From the NCBI GenBank assembly GCA_025358155.1, contig JANYKR010000088.1:1-50062 (forward strand): 50,062 bases of DNA. Reading direction: 5' to 3'. Within the stretch, counting starts at the first letter, position 1. Each line of letters starts with the position of its first letter. Shown piece after piece: positions 1-9,668 of this stretch. Below the pieces are notes generated by a model. It was given only the letters and a program-made list of their open reading frames with translations. It made no database searches and was not told where the DNA came from. The position numbers were made by a program, and so were the translations under genes. This stretch comes from Betaproteobacteria bacterium (GTDB lineage Bacteria > Pseudomonadota > Gammaproteobacteria > Burkholderiales > Burkholderiaceae_C).

Positions 1-141
1 CCAACTACGTCAAGACCTACAACCACCGCATCCCGCAACGTGCGCTCAATCATTTGTCACCTGTCCAGGCGCTCAAAAATTGGCAGGCCAAAAAGCCCAA
101 TCTGTTCGTGAAGCGGGTTTATAACCAGCCGGGACTTGACA
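1..141 (+). mobile_element. IS481-family insertion sequence, right end
   Basis: The first 141 bases are the right-hand end of an insertion sequence whose body lies outside the window. Read inward from 141 on the minus strand the end is TGTCAAGTCCCGGCTGG, which starts with TGT as IS481-type ends do. The boundary is fixed by the integrase reading frame, which is normal up to the codon before this sequence and then runs into IS-encoded residues. The target duplication cannot be checked because the left end is missing. Family assignment rests on the transposase tail and the terminus. Confidence 0.75.
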
Positions 142-146
142 CGTAG
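3..146 (+). CDS. IS481-family transposase, C-terminal fragment
   Basis: The last 47 codons of a DDE transposase are open from the window edge, in the frame that starts at base 3. The peptide contains YNHRIPQRALNHLSPVQAL, the conserved end of the rve integrase core in IS481/IS3-type transposases, where the target-site strand of the domain ends and a basic tail follows. The stop TAG at 144–146 lies outside the inferred IS end at 141, so the final codon and the stop appear to be supplied by the interrupted integrase gene. The rest of the gene, including the DDE residues, is beyond the window. Confidence 0.8.
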   Translation, partial: NYVKTYNHRIPQRALNHLSPVQALKNWQAKKPNLFVKRVYNQPGLDT

Positions 147-805
147 GCATCCAGCGCCGCCAGGAAAGCGGGTAATTCCTTGTCGGTCAGCGCGGCCCGG
201 TGGCGCACCTGGCGGGGCTTCAGCAGTTCGGCCGGCTTCAGGTCCAACATGGGGTTGGAGTCGATCAGCTCATGCACCACGGCGTAGCGGAACACCGCCT
301 TGACCCGCTGCAGCACCCGGCCGGCCGTCTCGGCCGCGCCCCGGCCTTCGATGCCCTTGATGATCTCCATGACTTCGCGGGGCCGCAGGTGGGCCACCGG
401 CCGGGCGCCGATCTTCGGGAACACGTCGGCTTCCAGGCTCTTGCGGATCGCGGCCAGGGTGTCGGCGGCCCAGCGGCCGGCCTGATGCCCCAGCCACTCA
501 CGGGCCACGGCCTCGAAGGTCTGCACGGCCTCGCGCTGGGCCTGCGCTGCGGCCTCGCGCTTCAGGGCGGCGGGATCGTCACCACGGGCCAGGATCGCCC
601 GGGCCTCGGCCTGGCGCTCTCGGGCGGCCTTCAGGGTGATTTCGGGATAGACCCCGAAGGCAAGGCGCTTCTCCTTGCCGCCGTGGCGGTACTTCATGCG
701 CCAGTACCGGCCACCGGTTGCGGTCACTTCCAGGTAAAGCCCGTGTCCGTCCGCGTGCTTGCCGGGCGTGGTCAGGGTGCGCAGCTTGGCATCGGTCAGC
801 TTCAT
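119..805 (-). pseudogene. P4-type tyrosine integrase, truncated by the IS
   Basis: An N-terminal integrase fragment of about 222 residues plus a few IS-encoded ones. It opens with MKLTDAKLRTL and carries the Arm-DNA-binding (DUF4102) fold with GLYLEVTATGGRYWRMKY, then the SAM-like core-binding domain (about 100–195, ending HELIDSNPMLDL). The reading frame enters the IS terminus at the residues VSSPGWL and stops at 119. The whole catalytic domain with the R..HxxR..Y residues is missing, so the product cannot recombine DNA. Intact relatives are about 400 residues. The start at 805 is preferred over ATGs at 838 and 850 because family members begin with MKLTD-like sequence. It marks a former genomic island or prophage boundary. 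Confidence 0.85.
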
Positions 806-828
806 CGCTCGGTCTCCCGTGCCCGCTT

Positions 829-850
829 GGGGGCACATCCGGGGGCACAT
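829..850. repeat. 10-bp tandem direct repeat upstream of integrase
   Basis: GGGGGCACAT occurs at 829–838 and again at 841–850, separated by CC. On the minus strand this reads as two ATGTGCCCCC units, each giving an in-frame ATG upstream of the preferred integrase start. Similar short repeats are common just upstream of P4-type integrase genes, where integrase arm sites or the attachment core lie. That role is inference here. Confidence 0.45.
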
Positions 851-875
851 CGTAGCCCCGCATTTAGAAAACTGA

Positions 876-932
876 GTGTTGACGAGGGCTTAGGACCGAC
901 GTGCGGTTACTGTCGGAGCACCACGTCAACAC
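876..932. other. Nested inverted repeats beside the integrase
   Basis: GTGTTGACG at 876–884 pairs perfectly with CGTCAACAC at 924–932. Inside, CCGAC (896–900) pairs with GTCGG (912–916). The 851–1072 interval contains no gene. It also has a hairpin at 1041–1057 (CCGTCA/TGACGG) just past the 3' end of the hydrolase gene. The nested arms could be an integrase or attachment-region structure or a regulatory site. No tRNA was recognised next to it. Confidence 0.35.
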
Positions 933-1072
933 CCGCCAACGTCCGCAACCGGTCGGTTTGCCCCGTTTTTGGCAGTGACTGGTGCTTGCCAACCCGCCGC
1001 AGGCTGTCGGTGCAGCGTGCCGGCAGCCCGGCCCTGGCGTCCGTCATGACCTGACGGCCAGTCGCCGCCGGG

Positions 1073-1954
1073 TCATGCCGTCGGCAAGAAGTGCCGCAGC
1101 AGCCGCGCGCCGACTTCCGCTGGCGCTTCGCGCTGCGGAAAGTGCCCGACACCGGGCAGCGTCACCATCTCGAACTCGCCGCTGAACCTTGTCGGCACCG
1201 CGCGCGTCGCCGAAGGCGGGTTGATGCCGTCCACCTCGCCTTGGAAATAAAGCGTGGGCAGCGCCAGCTGCGGCGTCGCCCTGACGCGATCTTCGAGCCA
1301 ACGGCTCTTCGGATCGGGCTCGGCCTCGTCCCAGCGGGCGCGGTAGCTGTGCAGGGTGACGTCAACCCAGTCGGGGTGGTCCCAGGCGCGGGCGGTGCGC
1401 TCGAAGGTGGCCTCATCGAACCAGCCCGGTGGTGACCAATTGACCCAATGCAGGCGAGCGAAGCCGCGCCGGTCGGCGCGCACAGCGGCAGCGCCGCGCT
1501 TCGTCGCCATGAACCAGTGGTACCACTGGCGCTGCGTTTGCTCAAACGGCGGTGTCACCATGCCACCGAGGCGCGGCGGCGTGGCCAGCATCGCCAGACG
1601 CATCACACGGTCGGGCCAGCCGACGGCGAGCGCCTCGGCAGCGTTCGAGCCCCAGTCGTGGCCGGCGACCGAGAAGCGGCCGATGCCCAGGCCGTCGAGC
1701 AGCGCGATGGCGTCGATTGCCAGCATGGCACTGTTGCCGGTGCGGGCGACCTCCGCCGAGGTGAAGCGGGTGGCGCCGAATCCACGCAGCGACGGCGTGA
1801 TGGCGCGCAGGCCGGCGCCGGCGAGCGCGGCCGCCACCGGCGCCCAGCTCAAGCGGTCGTCAGGCCAGCCGTGCAGCAACAGCACGACGGGGCCGTCGCG
1901 CGGGCCGTCGTCGGCGTAGTCGATCTCAAGATCGGGCGTGGTGAGCATAGGCAT
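1073..1954 (-). CDS. Alpha/beta hydrolase, epoxide hydrolase/dehalogenase type
   Basis: A 293-residue cytosolic alpha/beta hydrolase. HGWPD at residues 28–32 is the oxyanion-hole motif. GHDWGS around 98–103 places an aspartate (D100) at the nucleophile elbow, as in soluble epoxide hydrolases and haloalkane dehalogenases rather than serine esterases. GEVDG near 240 and GVGHFPQ with H271 supply a plausible acid and histidine. A cap region rich in Trp and Arg lies between about 130 and 225. The substrate is unknown. It is transcribed towards the integrase remnant, is separated by 184 bp from the acyltransferase gene upstream, and is not obviously in an operon. ATG at 1954 is used; the ATG two codons later is equally possible. 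Confidence 0.8.
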   Translation of the reverse strand: MPMLTTPDLEIDYADDGPRDGPVVLLLHGWPDDRLSWAPVAAALAGAGLRAITPSLRGFGATRFTSAEVARTGNSAMLAIDAIALLDGLGIGRFSVAGHDWGSNAAEALAVGWPDRVMRLAMLATPPRLGGMVTPPFEQTQRQWYHWFMATKRGAAAVRADRRGFARLHWVNWSPPGWFDEATFERTARAWDHPDWVDVTLHSYRARWDEAEPDPKSRWLEDRVRATPQLALPTLYFQGEVDGINPPSATRAVPTRFSGEFEMVTLPGVGHFPQREAPAEVGARLLRHFLPTA

Positions 1955-2138
1955 GGGCGCACGCTACACCAAGCAGTGGCACACCGCCAGGGTCTGGTCG
2001 GCGAAGGCATGGGCCGGCGTGCACACGGCATGCAACATCAAACCGGGTACCAGAAACCGCATCGGGTCGGCCAGCTCGGCAGGTCGGGTCAATGCTGTCG
2101 CAGCACCAAGCTGGGCCCGAAGCCAGCGCTTGACCAGG

Positions 2139-2912
2139 TCAGAATCCCAACATGTCGGTGGCGCCCTGGTCGGTGTGCGGGCCATCCGGGTGACCGGTGT
2201 CCATCAACCGGCGGTCGGCCAGGCGCTGCTTGGCCTGCATACGAGACAGGATGGCTGCTTCCTCCCGCAGGGAGAAAAACCCAGGGTAGAGCGAGCGCTC
2301 GGTCGACATCAGTTCGGGTTGCCCCCCAAATCGACCGATCTGCTGCAGGATGTGTGAAAACTCCACCGACAGCAACACCGCCGGGGCGTTGACGTGTTTG
2401 TTCAGCCGCTCTTCTGAAATCACGGTAAAACCCAGCATGCGCTCGTAGTAACGCACATGCCGGGGGTTCACCTCGATCAGCAGCAGATCGTGGCCGCGGA
2501 TTCGGTGGGCCACGATGACCGCCACATGGAATAGCGCTGCCAACACGCGCTTGGTACCGACCGTCGGGTCTACGGCCAGCCGGGCAAATTCACAAAGCCG
2601 ACGCCCCTGGCTGCGCAGCACCGCGACCTCAGGGCCAAACGCGTCGTCTGCACTCAAGCGACTGGGGCTGTCGAACGACACGGTGATCGTGCCGATGACG
2701 GCGTCTTCTTCAACCGCCGACAGGGTGAACTTGTAAACCGAGCTGTCGGTGGGCAGTGAAACGTCGCGGTAGCCCCGCCAGCCGTAGCGGTTCTTGAGCA
2801 GGCTGTTGACCATGCCCCGCCGCTCTTCCGACTCGGTTGACTTGATCTTGAAACGCCGCGGGCCGGCCACTCCATCGGGCAACAAGTCGATGCGCGGGTC
2901 GCTCACCAGCAT
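2139..2912 (-). CDS. N-acyl amino acid synthase FeeM-like acyltransferase
   Basis: A predicted protein of 257 residues resembling the GNAT-fold FeeM family, which moves a long acyl chain from acyl-ACP onto an amino acid. Visible family features are the early KSTESEERRGMVNSLLKNRYGW segment (split here as KSTESEERRG then MVNSLLKNRYGW), the GTITVSFDSP strand, CEFARLAVDP, and VNPRHVRYYERMLGF, the typical acceptor-side motif. The open frame extends upstream to 3284, but that stretch has no family similarity. ATG at 2912 is chosen, and GTG slightly upstream is possible. The 274 bases to the clsB gene hold no other gene. No acyl carrier protein or partner gene is adjacent. The family call is good; the product is not known. 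Confidence 0.7.
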   Translation of the reverse strand: MLVSDPRIDLLPDGVAGPRRFKIKSTESEERRGMVNSLLKNRYGWRGYRDVSLPTDSSVYKFTLSAVEEDAVIGTITVSFDSPSRLSADDAFGPEVAVLRSQGRRLCEFARLAVDPTVGTKRVLAALFHVAVIVAHRIRGHDLLLIEVNPRHVRYYERMLGFTVISEERLNKHVNAPAVLLSVEFSHILQQIGRFGGQPELMSTERSLYPGFFSLREEAAILSRMQAKQRLADRRLMDTGHPDGPHTDQGATDMLGF

Positions 2913-3186
2913 CGTGCCCGACTTGCCCCGCCAGATCACAGACGCCGCGTAAATAGTGCTCGACTTCAAGGATGCACCGCCGTTGAGGAAAAGTGAAAAA
3001 AAGATACGTACATCGCAGGCTTGTCGAATGATAGCGGTTGCAAAGCGACGGGCCAGTGATGATTCAGTGACAGATCGAACAGTCGAGTCGGGCGCCGGCC
3101 TGTACTTCTCTGTCGAGCACGGCATTCGCGAATCAAGGGGTGCGGCATGTCCGGGTTCGCACCTGTGCGCAGCAACAGCAGGCCGG

Positions 3187-4467
3187 TCAGTACTTGCCGG
3201 TGATACCGGCCAGGCGCAAGAACCAGTACGCAGCCGAGGCCACCAAGCGACGACGCAGCGTGCGCCCCCAGCCCCGGCCAGCACTGCCGAGGCTCACCTC
3301 CCGCGAGGCTGCCATGGCCACATCGATGCGCTGGGCCAGCTCGGCAGTGAAGGGTGCGTCATGCACGATCAGGTTGGCCTCCAGGTTCAGCAACAGCGAC
3401 AACGGGTCGATATTGCTGCTGCCCACGGTGGACCAGGCCTGGTCCACCACGGCCACTTTGGCATGCAAAAAAGCCGGGGTGTACTCAAACACCCGCACCC
3501 CGCTGCGCAGCATTTCGTCATACAGCACCTGGGCCGCCATCGCTGCAAACCTGTAGTCGGCCTTGCCCTGCAACAGCAAGCGCACCCGCACCCCGCGCTT
3601 GGCAGCCCGGCGCAGCGCACGCCGGAACAAGCGGCCAGGATAGAAATAGGGGCAGATCAGATCGACCCGGTCGGTGGCCTGGGCGATGGCCTCGACGTAG
3701 GCGTGCTCGATGCTGCGGCGCCGTCGCAGGTTGTCCCGTACCACAAAGGCGGCACGGACCGGCGCCAGGGGGCCAGGCGCATCGGCCGCGGTGTCAGGGC
3801 CCGGTGCCACGCGCAGGCGCGCCAGCACCCGGCGGGCCCGGGCCAGCGGTTCGGCACCGCGGACCAGCTGAACGATCTCTTCGCGCCAGTCGGCGCCCAG
3901 TGCCGCACGGTTCCACATCGCGCGGGCGGTTTGCTCCATCTGCGCCGCTGCCGGGCCGAGCAGCCGCACTGCAAAGTCCAACCGGGGCGCGTCGGACCAG
4001 CCGTGGTTGAGGTCGTTGCGGTCGTCGATGAGGTTGATGCCGCCGACAAAACCCAGCTCGCCATCGACCACGCAGAGCTTGTGGTGCAAGCGCCTCAACT
4101 GGCCCGGCTGCAACAGCCGCCACCAGCGGTCCACCGGCCGAAACACTGCCAGATTGACGCCCGCGTCCGACATCCACTCGCGCAATCGGGGCAATGTGGC
4201 CTTGCTGCCGAAGCCATCGACCACCACACCCACCCAGACGCCGCGCCGCGCCGCGTCGGCCAGGGCCATCGCCACGCGCTGGGCGGCGGGGTCGTCATGG
4301 AAGATGTAGGTCGCCACCCAGACCTGGTGGCGCGCTGCAGCGATCGCTGCGCACATGGACGGGAACAGTTCGTCGCCACCGGCCTGAAGCTCGACCGTAT
4401 TGCCGCCGGTCAGCTGCGACGCCATCTCCGCCGCGAGCGGTAAAGCAGACGCAAGGGGTGGCGTCAT
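3187..4467 (-). CDS. clsB: Cardiolipin synthase B (phospholipase D family)
   Basis: A phospholipase D superfamily enzyme of 426 residues that makes cardiolipin from two phospholipids at the inner membrane. Two HxKxxxxD motifs are intact: HHKLCVVD at about 128–135 and HAKVAVVD at about 335–342, each followed by the expected G(G/S)xN element (GGIN and GSSN). There is no N-terminal pair of membrane helices, which fits ClsB rather than ClsA; E. coli ClsB is 413 residues. The start ATG at 4467 is used because upstream residues are a non-homologous extension. The endonuclease/phosphatase gene sits 25 bp upstream on the same strand, the same pairing as ybhP–clsB in enterobacteria. Confidence 0.9.
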   Translation of the reverse strand: MTPPLASALPLAAEMASQLTGGNTVELQAGGDELFPSMCAAIAAARHQVWVATYIFHDDPAAQRVAMALADAARRGVWVGVVVDGFGSKATLPRLREWMSDAGVNLAVFRPVDRWWRLLQPGQLRRLHHKLCVVDGELGFVGGINLIDDRNDLNHGWSDAPRLDFAVRLLGPAAAQMEQTARAMWNRAALGADWREEIVQLVRGAEPLARARRVLARLRVAPGPDTAADAPGPLAPVRAAFVVRDNLRRRRSIEHAYVEAIAQATDRVDLICPYFYPGRLFRRALRRAAKRGVRVRLLLQGKADYRFAAMAAQVLYDEMLRSGVRVFEYTPAFLHAKVAVVDQAWSTVGSSNIDPLSLLLNLEANLIVHDAPFTAELAQRIDVAMAASREVSLGSAGRGWGRTLRRRLVASAAYWFLRLAGITGKY

Positions 4468-4492
4468 CGAGCGGCGAACCAGCGCTGGCGGC

Positions 4493-5323
4493 TCAATCGA
4501 GCTGCAACTCAACCACCAGCGGCAGGTGATCAGACATGCGGGCCCAGCCGTTGTTGCGCGGCACGCTGGCAGCCACGCAGGCCAGACCTCGGGTGTAGAC
4601 CCGGTCCATCGCAAACAAGGGCACCGACGACGGAAAGGTGCGCTGCGCCCGCTCGGGGCCGGCGCTGGCACGCCGCAGGTCAATCGCAGACATCGGGCCG
4701 TCGAGCTTCTCGCCCCAGTCGTTGAAATCGCCTGCCACCAGCAGCGGCGCGCCGGGCGGCACCTCGGCGGCGATGAACTCGGCCAGGCGCTCGACCTGAC
4801 GCACCCGGCTGGCATGGATCAGTCCAAAATGCGCCACCACCGCATGCACCTCCACGCCGTGCCACAGCACCGGCACGTGCAGCAGGCCACGCTGCTCAAA
4901 TCGGTGGTCCGAGACATCGTGATGACCGACATCGCCAATCGGCCAACGCGACAGCAGTGCATTGCCGTGCTCGCCGTGCCGGGTGACGGCATTGGTGCGG
5001 TAGGCCACCTCGTAGCCTTCGGGCGCCAGGTAATCCGCCTGGCCACCCTCGGGCCAGCCCAGCAGCGTACGCTGAAAGTGCAATGCCTCGCGTTGGTGGA
5101 ACAAGCGCACCTCCTGCAGGCAGACCAGGTCGGCGTCCAGCGCCTCGATGCCCAGGCCCAGATTGTGGATCTCCAGCCGCTTGCGAGGCCCCAGGCCGCG
5201 CACGCCCTTGTGGATGTTGTAGGTGGCCACCCGCAGCGTCTGGCTGCTTTGCTGGGTTGTTTGCTGGGCCTTGGATTGGACAGTCTGCGGCAGCCGCGAC
5301 GGCCCCGGAACGGGTTTGCGCAT
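4493..5323 (-). CDS. Endonuclease/exonuclease/phosphatase family protein (YbhP-like)
   Basis: A 276-residue EEP-superfamily protein. Family motifs are visible in order: RVATYNIHKG at about 31–40, CLQEV (the metal-binding Glu), the central VAHFGL and LLVAGDFNDW motifs, and the final SDHLPLV with the catalytic Asp-His. This arrangement is that of YbhP, whose gene normally precedes clsB. The exact substrate of the family is not established; a phosphodiester in lipid metabolism is possible from the context. A glutamine-rich stretch between residues 10 and 27 precedes the domain. It lies 11 bp downstream of nudB and is probably in one transcript with it. Confidence 0.85.
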   Translation of the reverse strand: MRKPVPGPSRLPQTVQSKAQQTTQQSSQTLRVATYNIHKGVRGLGPRKRLEIHNLGLGIEALDADLVCLQEVRLFHQREALHFQRTLLGWPEGGQADYLAPEGYEVAYRTNAVTRHGEHGNALLSRWPIGDVGHHDVSDHRFEQRGLLHVPVLWHGVEVHAVVAHFGLIHASRVRQVERLAEFIAAEVPPGAPLLVAGDFNDWGEKLDGPMSAIDLRRASAGPERAQRTFPSSVPLFAMDRVYTRGLACVAASVPRNNGWARMSDHLPLVVELQLD

Positions 5324-5334
5324 GGCGGGCGCGG

Positions 5335-5820
5335 TCAGGCGGTCATGCGCGGCAGGTGCAGCAGCGCCTCGGCGTTGCTGGGCGAAAAACAGCGGTCAGC
5401 GGCCTCGCGCCAGGGCAGCCAGGCGTGCTGCAGGTGCTCACGCGGGCTCAAGATGACGGGCGTGCCGGCGGGCACACACAGGCCAAAGACATGCTCGGTG
5501 TTGTGCGTCACGCCGGGCGCGTAGCGGTGACGCCAGACGGGGTAGATCTCGTAGACATTGCGCAGGCCCCAGTCGCGAAGAGCCGACCTGGGAATCCCGG
5601 GCGACAGTGCGGGCGCACCGATGACGATGCCGGTTTCCTCCGCCACCTCGCGGATGCAGGTTTCGATGAGCGGCTCATCGGCAAAGTCTTTGCTACCGGT
5701 CACGCTTTGCCAGAAACCGGGCTGGTCGGCGCGCTCGATCAGCAGCACATCGAGCGCCGGGGTGTAGATCACCACCAGCACGCTCTCGGGTATCTTGGCC
5801 GGCCGCTGGGTTTCGGTCAT
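5335..5820 (-). CDS. nudB: Dihydroneopterin triphosphate diphosphatase (Nudix)
   Basis: A 161-residue Nudix hydrolase matching NudB, which removes pyrophosphate from dihydroneopterin triphosphate in folate synthesis. The Nudix box is present as GSKDFADEPLIETC followed by IREVAEETGI, with the metal-binding REVAEE core. The spacing before the first Glu is one residue longer than the canonical box. SVLVVIYTP and QSVTGSKD match NudB. The ATG overlaps the aroG stop by four bases (ATGA), so the two are translationally coupled and folate and aromatic precursor steps are made together. Confidence 0.88.
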   Translation of the reverse strand: MTETQRPAKIPESVLVVIYTPALDVLLIERADQPGFWQSVTGSKDFADEPLIETCIREVAEETGIVIGAPALSPGIPRSALRDWGLRNVYEIYPVWRHRYAPGVTHNTEHVFGLCVPAGTPVILSPREHLQHAWLPWREAADRCFSPSNAEALLHLPRMTA

Positions 5821-6947
5821 GCGCGGGCCCTGCGCTGGCGCACCGCCCGCGCCAAGTCTTGCAGCAGCGGCACGGTGTCGGCCCAGCCGATGCAGGCGTC
5901 GGTGATGGAGACGCCCGGCTGCAGCGGCACGCCGTCTCTCAAATCCTGCCGGCCTTCTTGCAAGTGACTCTCAACCATCAAGCCGATGATGCGGCGTTCA
6001 CCACCGGCAAGCTGCGCTGCAACGTCAGCCGCCACGTCGATCTGACGGCGGTGCTGCTTGGCCGAGTTGGCATGCGAGCAGTCCACCATCACCTGCGCGC
6101 GCAAGCCGGACTTGGTGAGCGCGGTGCAGGCCACGGCCACATGCGCAGCGTTGTAATTGGGCGTCTTGCCACCGCGCAGGATGACGTGGCCGTCGGCATT
6201 GCCTCGGGTCTCGAATATCGCCGCCACGCCCATCTTGGTCATGCCCATGAAGGCGTGCGGCGCTGCGGCCGAAACCAGCGCGTCAGCAGCCACCTGCACC
6301 CCGCCATCGGTGCCGTTCTTGAAACCGACCGGGCACGACAGGCCCGAGGCGAGTTGCCGGTGGCTGGGGCTTTCGGTGGTGCGGGCGCCGATCGCGCCCC
6401 AGGCGATCAGGTCGCTTTGGTATTGCGGGCTGAGCAGGTCAAGAAACTCGGTGCCGGCGGGCAGGCCCAGAGCATTGACCTCCAGCAGCAGCTCACGCGC
6501 GCGGCGCAAGCCCTCATTGATTCGAAAGCTGCCGTTCAGCCGCGGGTCGTTGATGTAGCCCTTCCAGCCGACCGTCGTGCGGGGCTTTTCAAAATACACC
6601 CGCATCACCACGATCAACTCATCCGCCAGCGCATCGGCCAACGGCTTGAGCAGCCTGGCGTACTGCATCGCCTGGTCATGGTCGTGGATCGAGCAGGGGC
6701 CGACCACCACCACCAGCCGGTCGTCGCTGCCGCGCAAGACAGCGCCGATGGCGTTGCGGGTGGTCTCGACCAACGCCTCGATCTCCGCGGTGACGGGCAG
6801 TTCTTCCAGCAGCACCGCAGGCGAGACCAGCGCCCGCACCGCCTTGATCCGGGTGTCGTCGATGCGGGTGGTGTCGAGGGTGGCGTCTGTCATTTCACCG
6901 CGCGGGCCAGCTTCGCGGCCGGGTTGGGGAGTGTCAAGCTGATTCAT
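5817..6947 (-). CDS. aroG: 3-deoxy-7-phosphoheptulonate synthase, class I
   Basis: DAHP synthase of 376 residues, condensing phosphoenolpyruvate and erythrose 4-phosphate as the first shikimate-pathway step. Diagnostic sequence includes VVGPCSIHD, VYFEKPRTTVGWKGYINDP, the substrate-binding KNGTDG and the metal-binding DCSHANSAK. The N-terminal arm of about 30 residues, TRIDDTRIKAVRALVSPAVL, is the regulatory region of the AroF/AroG/AroH type. Which aromatic amino acid inhibits it cannot be read from sequence alone. The Doc toxin gene ends 18 bp upstream on the same strand, so transcription from the toxin–antitoxin promoter may continue into aroG. Confidence 0.9.
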   Translation of the reverse strand: MNQLDTPQPGREAGPRGEMTDATLDTTRIDDTRIKAVRALVSPAVLLEELPVTAEIEALVETTRNAIGAVLRGSDDRLVVVVGPCSIHDHDQAMQYARLLKPLADALADELIVVMRVYFEKPRTTVGWKGYINDPRLNGSFRINEGLRRARELLLEVNALGLPAGTEFLDLLSPQYQSDLIAWGAIGARTTESPSHRQLASGLSCPVGFKNGTDGGVQVAADALVSAAAPHAFMGMTKMGVAAIFETRGNADGHVILRGGKTPNYNAAHVAVACTALTKSGLRAQVMVDCSHANSAKQHRRQIDVAADVAAQLAGGERRIIGLMVESHLQEGRQDLRDGVPLQPGVSITDACIGWADTVPLLQDLARAVRQRRARA

Positions 6948-6965
6948 TTGGGGGTGCCGATGGGA

Positions 6966-7349
6966 TTAACGCGGGGCGATTCGATCACGCAGCCACGCGC
7001 CAAACGTGGCCTCATCGATCTCACCCGACGCCAGGCCGAACATGGCCACTGTAGCCTCGGGCTGAGAGGCCTTGAGCCGGTAAGCGTTCAAGCCGAGAAA
7101 CAGGCCGACTGACAAAAAGGCCGCCCGTTTGTTGCCGTCAACAAAGGGAGGGTTCTGCGCCAGCCCGGATGCGTAGCTGGCGGCCAGGCCCGCCAGATCG
7201 GCCTCGCCGCACGCCACCAGATTCAAGGGCCGAGCAAGCGCCGAATCGAGCAGCCCTGCGTCGCGCACCCCCGAGGCACCACCATGCATGACCAGACTCT
7301 CGTCGTGCAGCAGCACGAGCAGGCGCCGGTCGATCCAGCGCCAGCTCAC
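6966..7349 (-). CDS. doc: Doc-type death-on-curing toxin with altered Fic motif
   Basis: A 127-residue Fic/DOC-family protein, the toxin half of a type II toxin–antitoxin system; characterised Doc phosphorylates EF-Tu. The family motif HxFx(D/A)GNK is present as PPFVDGNKR, but the residue normally His in the HPFVDGNKR form is Pro, encoded CCT. The rest (GLLDSALARP, the helix NKRAAFLSVGLFL) is intact. The start is GTG overlapping the antitoxin TGA by four bases (GTGA). The missing His suggests reduced or lost catalysis, or a sequencing difference. A pairing with the adjacent AbrB-type antitoxin is clear from the overlap. Confidence 0.85.
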   Translation of the reverse strand: MSWRWIDRRLLVLLHDESLVMHGGASGVRDAGLLDSALARPLNLVACGEADLAGLAASYASGLAQNPPFVDGNKRAAFLSVGLFLGLNAYRLKASQPEATVAMFGLASGEIDEATFGAWLRDRIAPR

Positions 7350-7570
7350 TTGGCCAAGGCCCGAAAGGTGTCGCGGTACTCACGCATGAACTCGCGGCCC
7401 GCTTCTAGCTGTTGCTCGAAATTGGGGTCCAGTGGGGTCAGTGCCAAGCCGTCCGGCGTCTCGGTGACGTAGACCGTGTCACCTTTTTCCAGCCTCAGCC
7501 GGGCCAACACATCCTTGGGCAGGATGACGCCAACCGAATTGCCGATCTGGGTGAGTTTGAGCGCGTGCAT
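7346..7570 (-). CDS. AbrB/MazE-type antitoxin
   Basis: A 74-residue protein with the swapped-hairpin SpoVT-AbrB DNA-binding fold in its first 45 residues: LKLTQIGNSVGVILPKDVL followed by LEKGDTVYVTETPDGLAL. The C-terminal 25 residues are charged and helical and would bind and neutralise the Doc toxin, whose gene overlaps its stop codon. Antitoxins of this type repress their own operon; a perfect palindrome 20 bp upstream of the start at 7590–7605 is the obvious operator. It is a small, complete gene. Confidence 0.88.
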   Translation of the reverse strand: MHALKLTQIGNSVGVILPKDVLARLRLEKGDTVYVTETPDGLALTPLDPNFEQQLEAGREFMREYRDTFRALAK

Positions 7571-7589
7571 GAGGGACCTACCACAAAGT

Positions 7590-7605
7590 TATAACAAATG
7601 TTATA
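7590..7605 (-). promoter_or_regulatory. Palindromic operator/promoter of the toxin–antitoxin operon
   Basis: TATAAC at 7590–7595 and GTTATA at 7600–7605 are perfect inverted repeats around AAAT. Read on the minus strand, TATAAC also resembles a sigma-70 -10 element. It is 20 bp from the antitoxin ATG. AT-rich dyads of this kind are where AbrB-type antitoxins bind, so autoregulation is likely. Binding is inferred. Confidence 0.65.
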
Positions 7606-7660
7606 CCTCGGTGGCAGCCAACACAACACGCAAGGCACGAGCGAGCGAGGGTCCGGCAGA

Positions 7661-7686
7661 CGCAGGCCGCCCCCAGGCGGCCTGCG
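7661..7686 (-). terminator. Strong hairpin after aspS
   Basis: CGCAGGCCGCC (7661–7671) and GGCGGCCTGCG (7676–7686) form an 11-bp perfect stem with a four-base loop, 13 bp past the aspS stop. There is no clear U-tract on either strand, so it may act as a Rho-independent terminator of weak type or a transcript 3'-end stabiliser. It also separates aspS from the toxin–antitoxin operator. Confidence 0.6.
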
Positions 7687-7698
7687 CTCCCCACCCGA

Positions 7699-9492
<1,794 letters not shown>

Positions 9493-9668
9493 GGCAATAC
9501 TCCAGACTTGTAGGGCGTGAGGCGCAGCGACGGGGGCGTGCGCCCTGGGGTTTGACTCGGATGATCGGCGCTCACACCCAGCAACGTGCGGCGCAATCAC
9601 CGGGTGGCGGCAGGTGGGCTGTGTTGCAAGCCCTCAGGACCAGGCGCTGAGCCAAGCGCCCGGCCCGA

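Noticed and set aside
2913-3284. Upstream extension of the FeeM-like gene to an ATG at 3284.
   Set aside because: The extra 124 residues show no homology and contain no ribosome-binding site; ATG at 2912 fits the family length.
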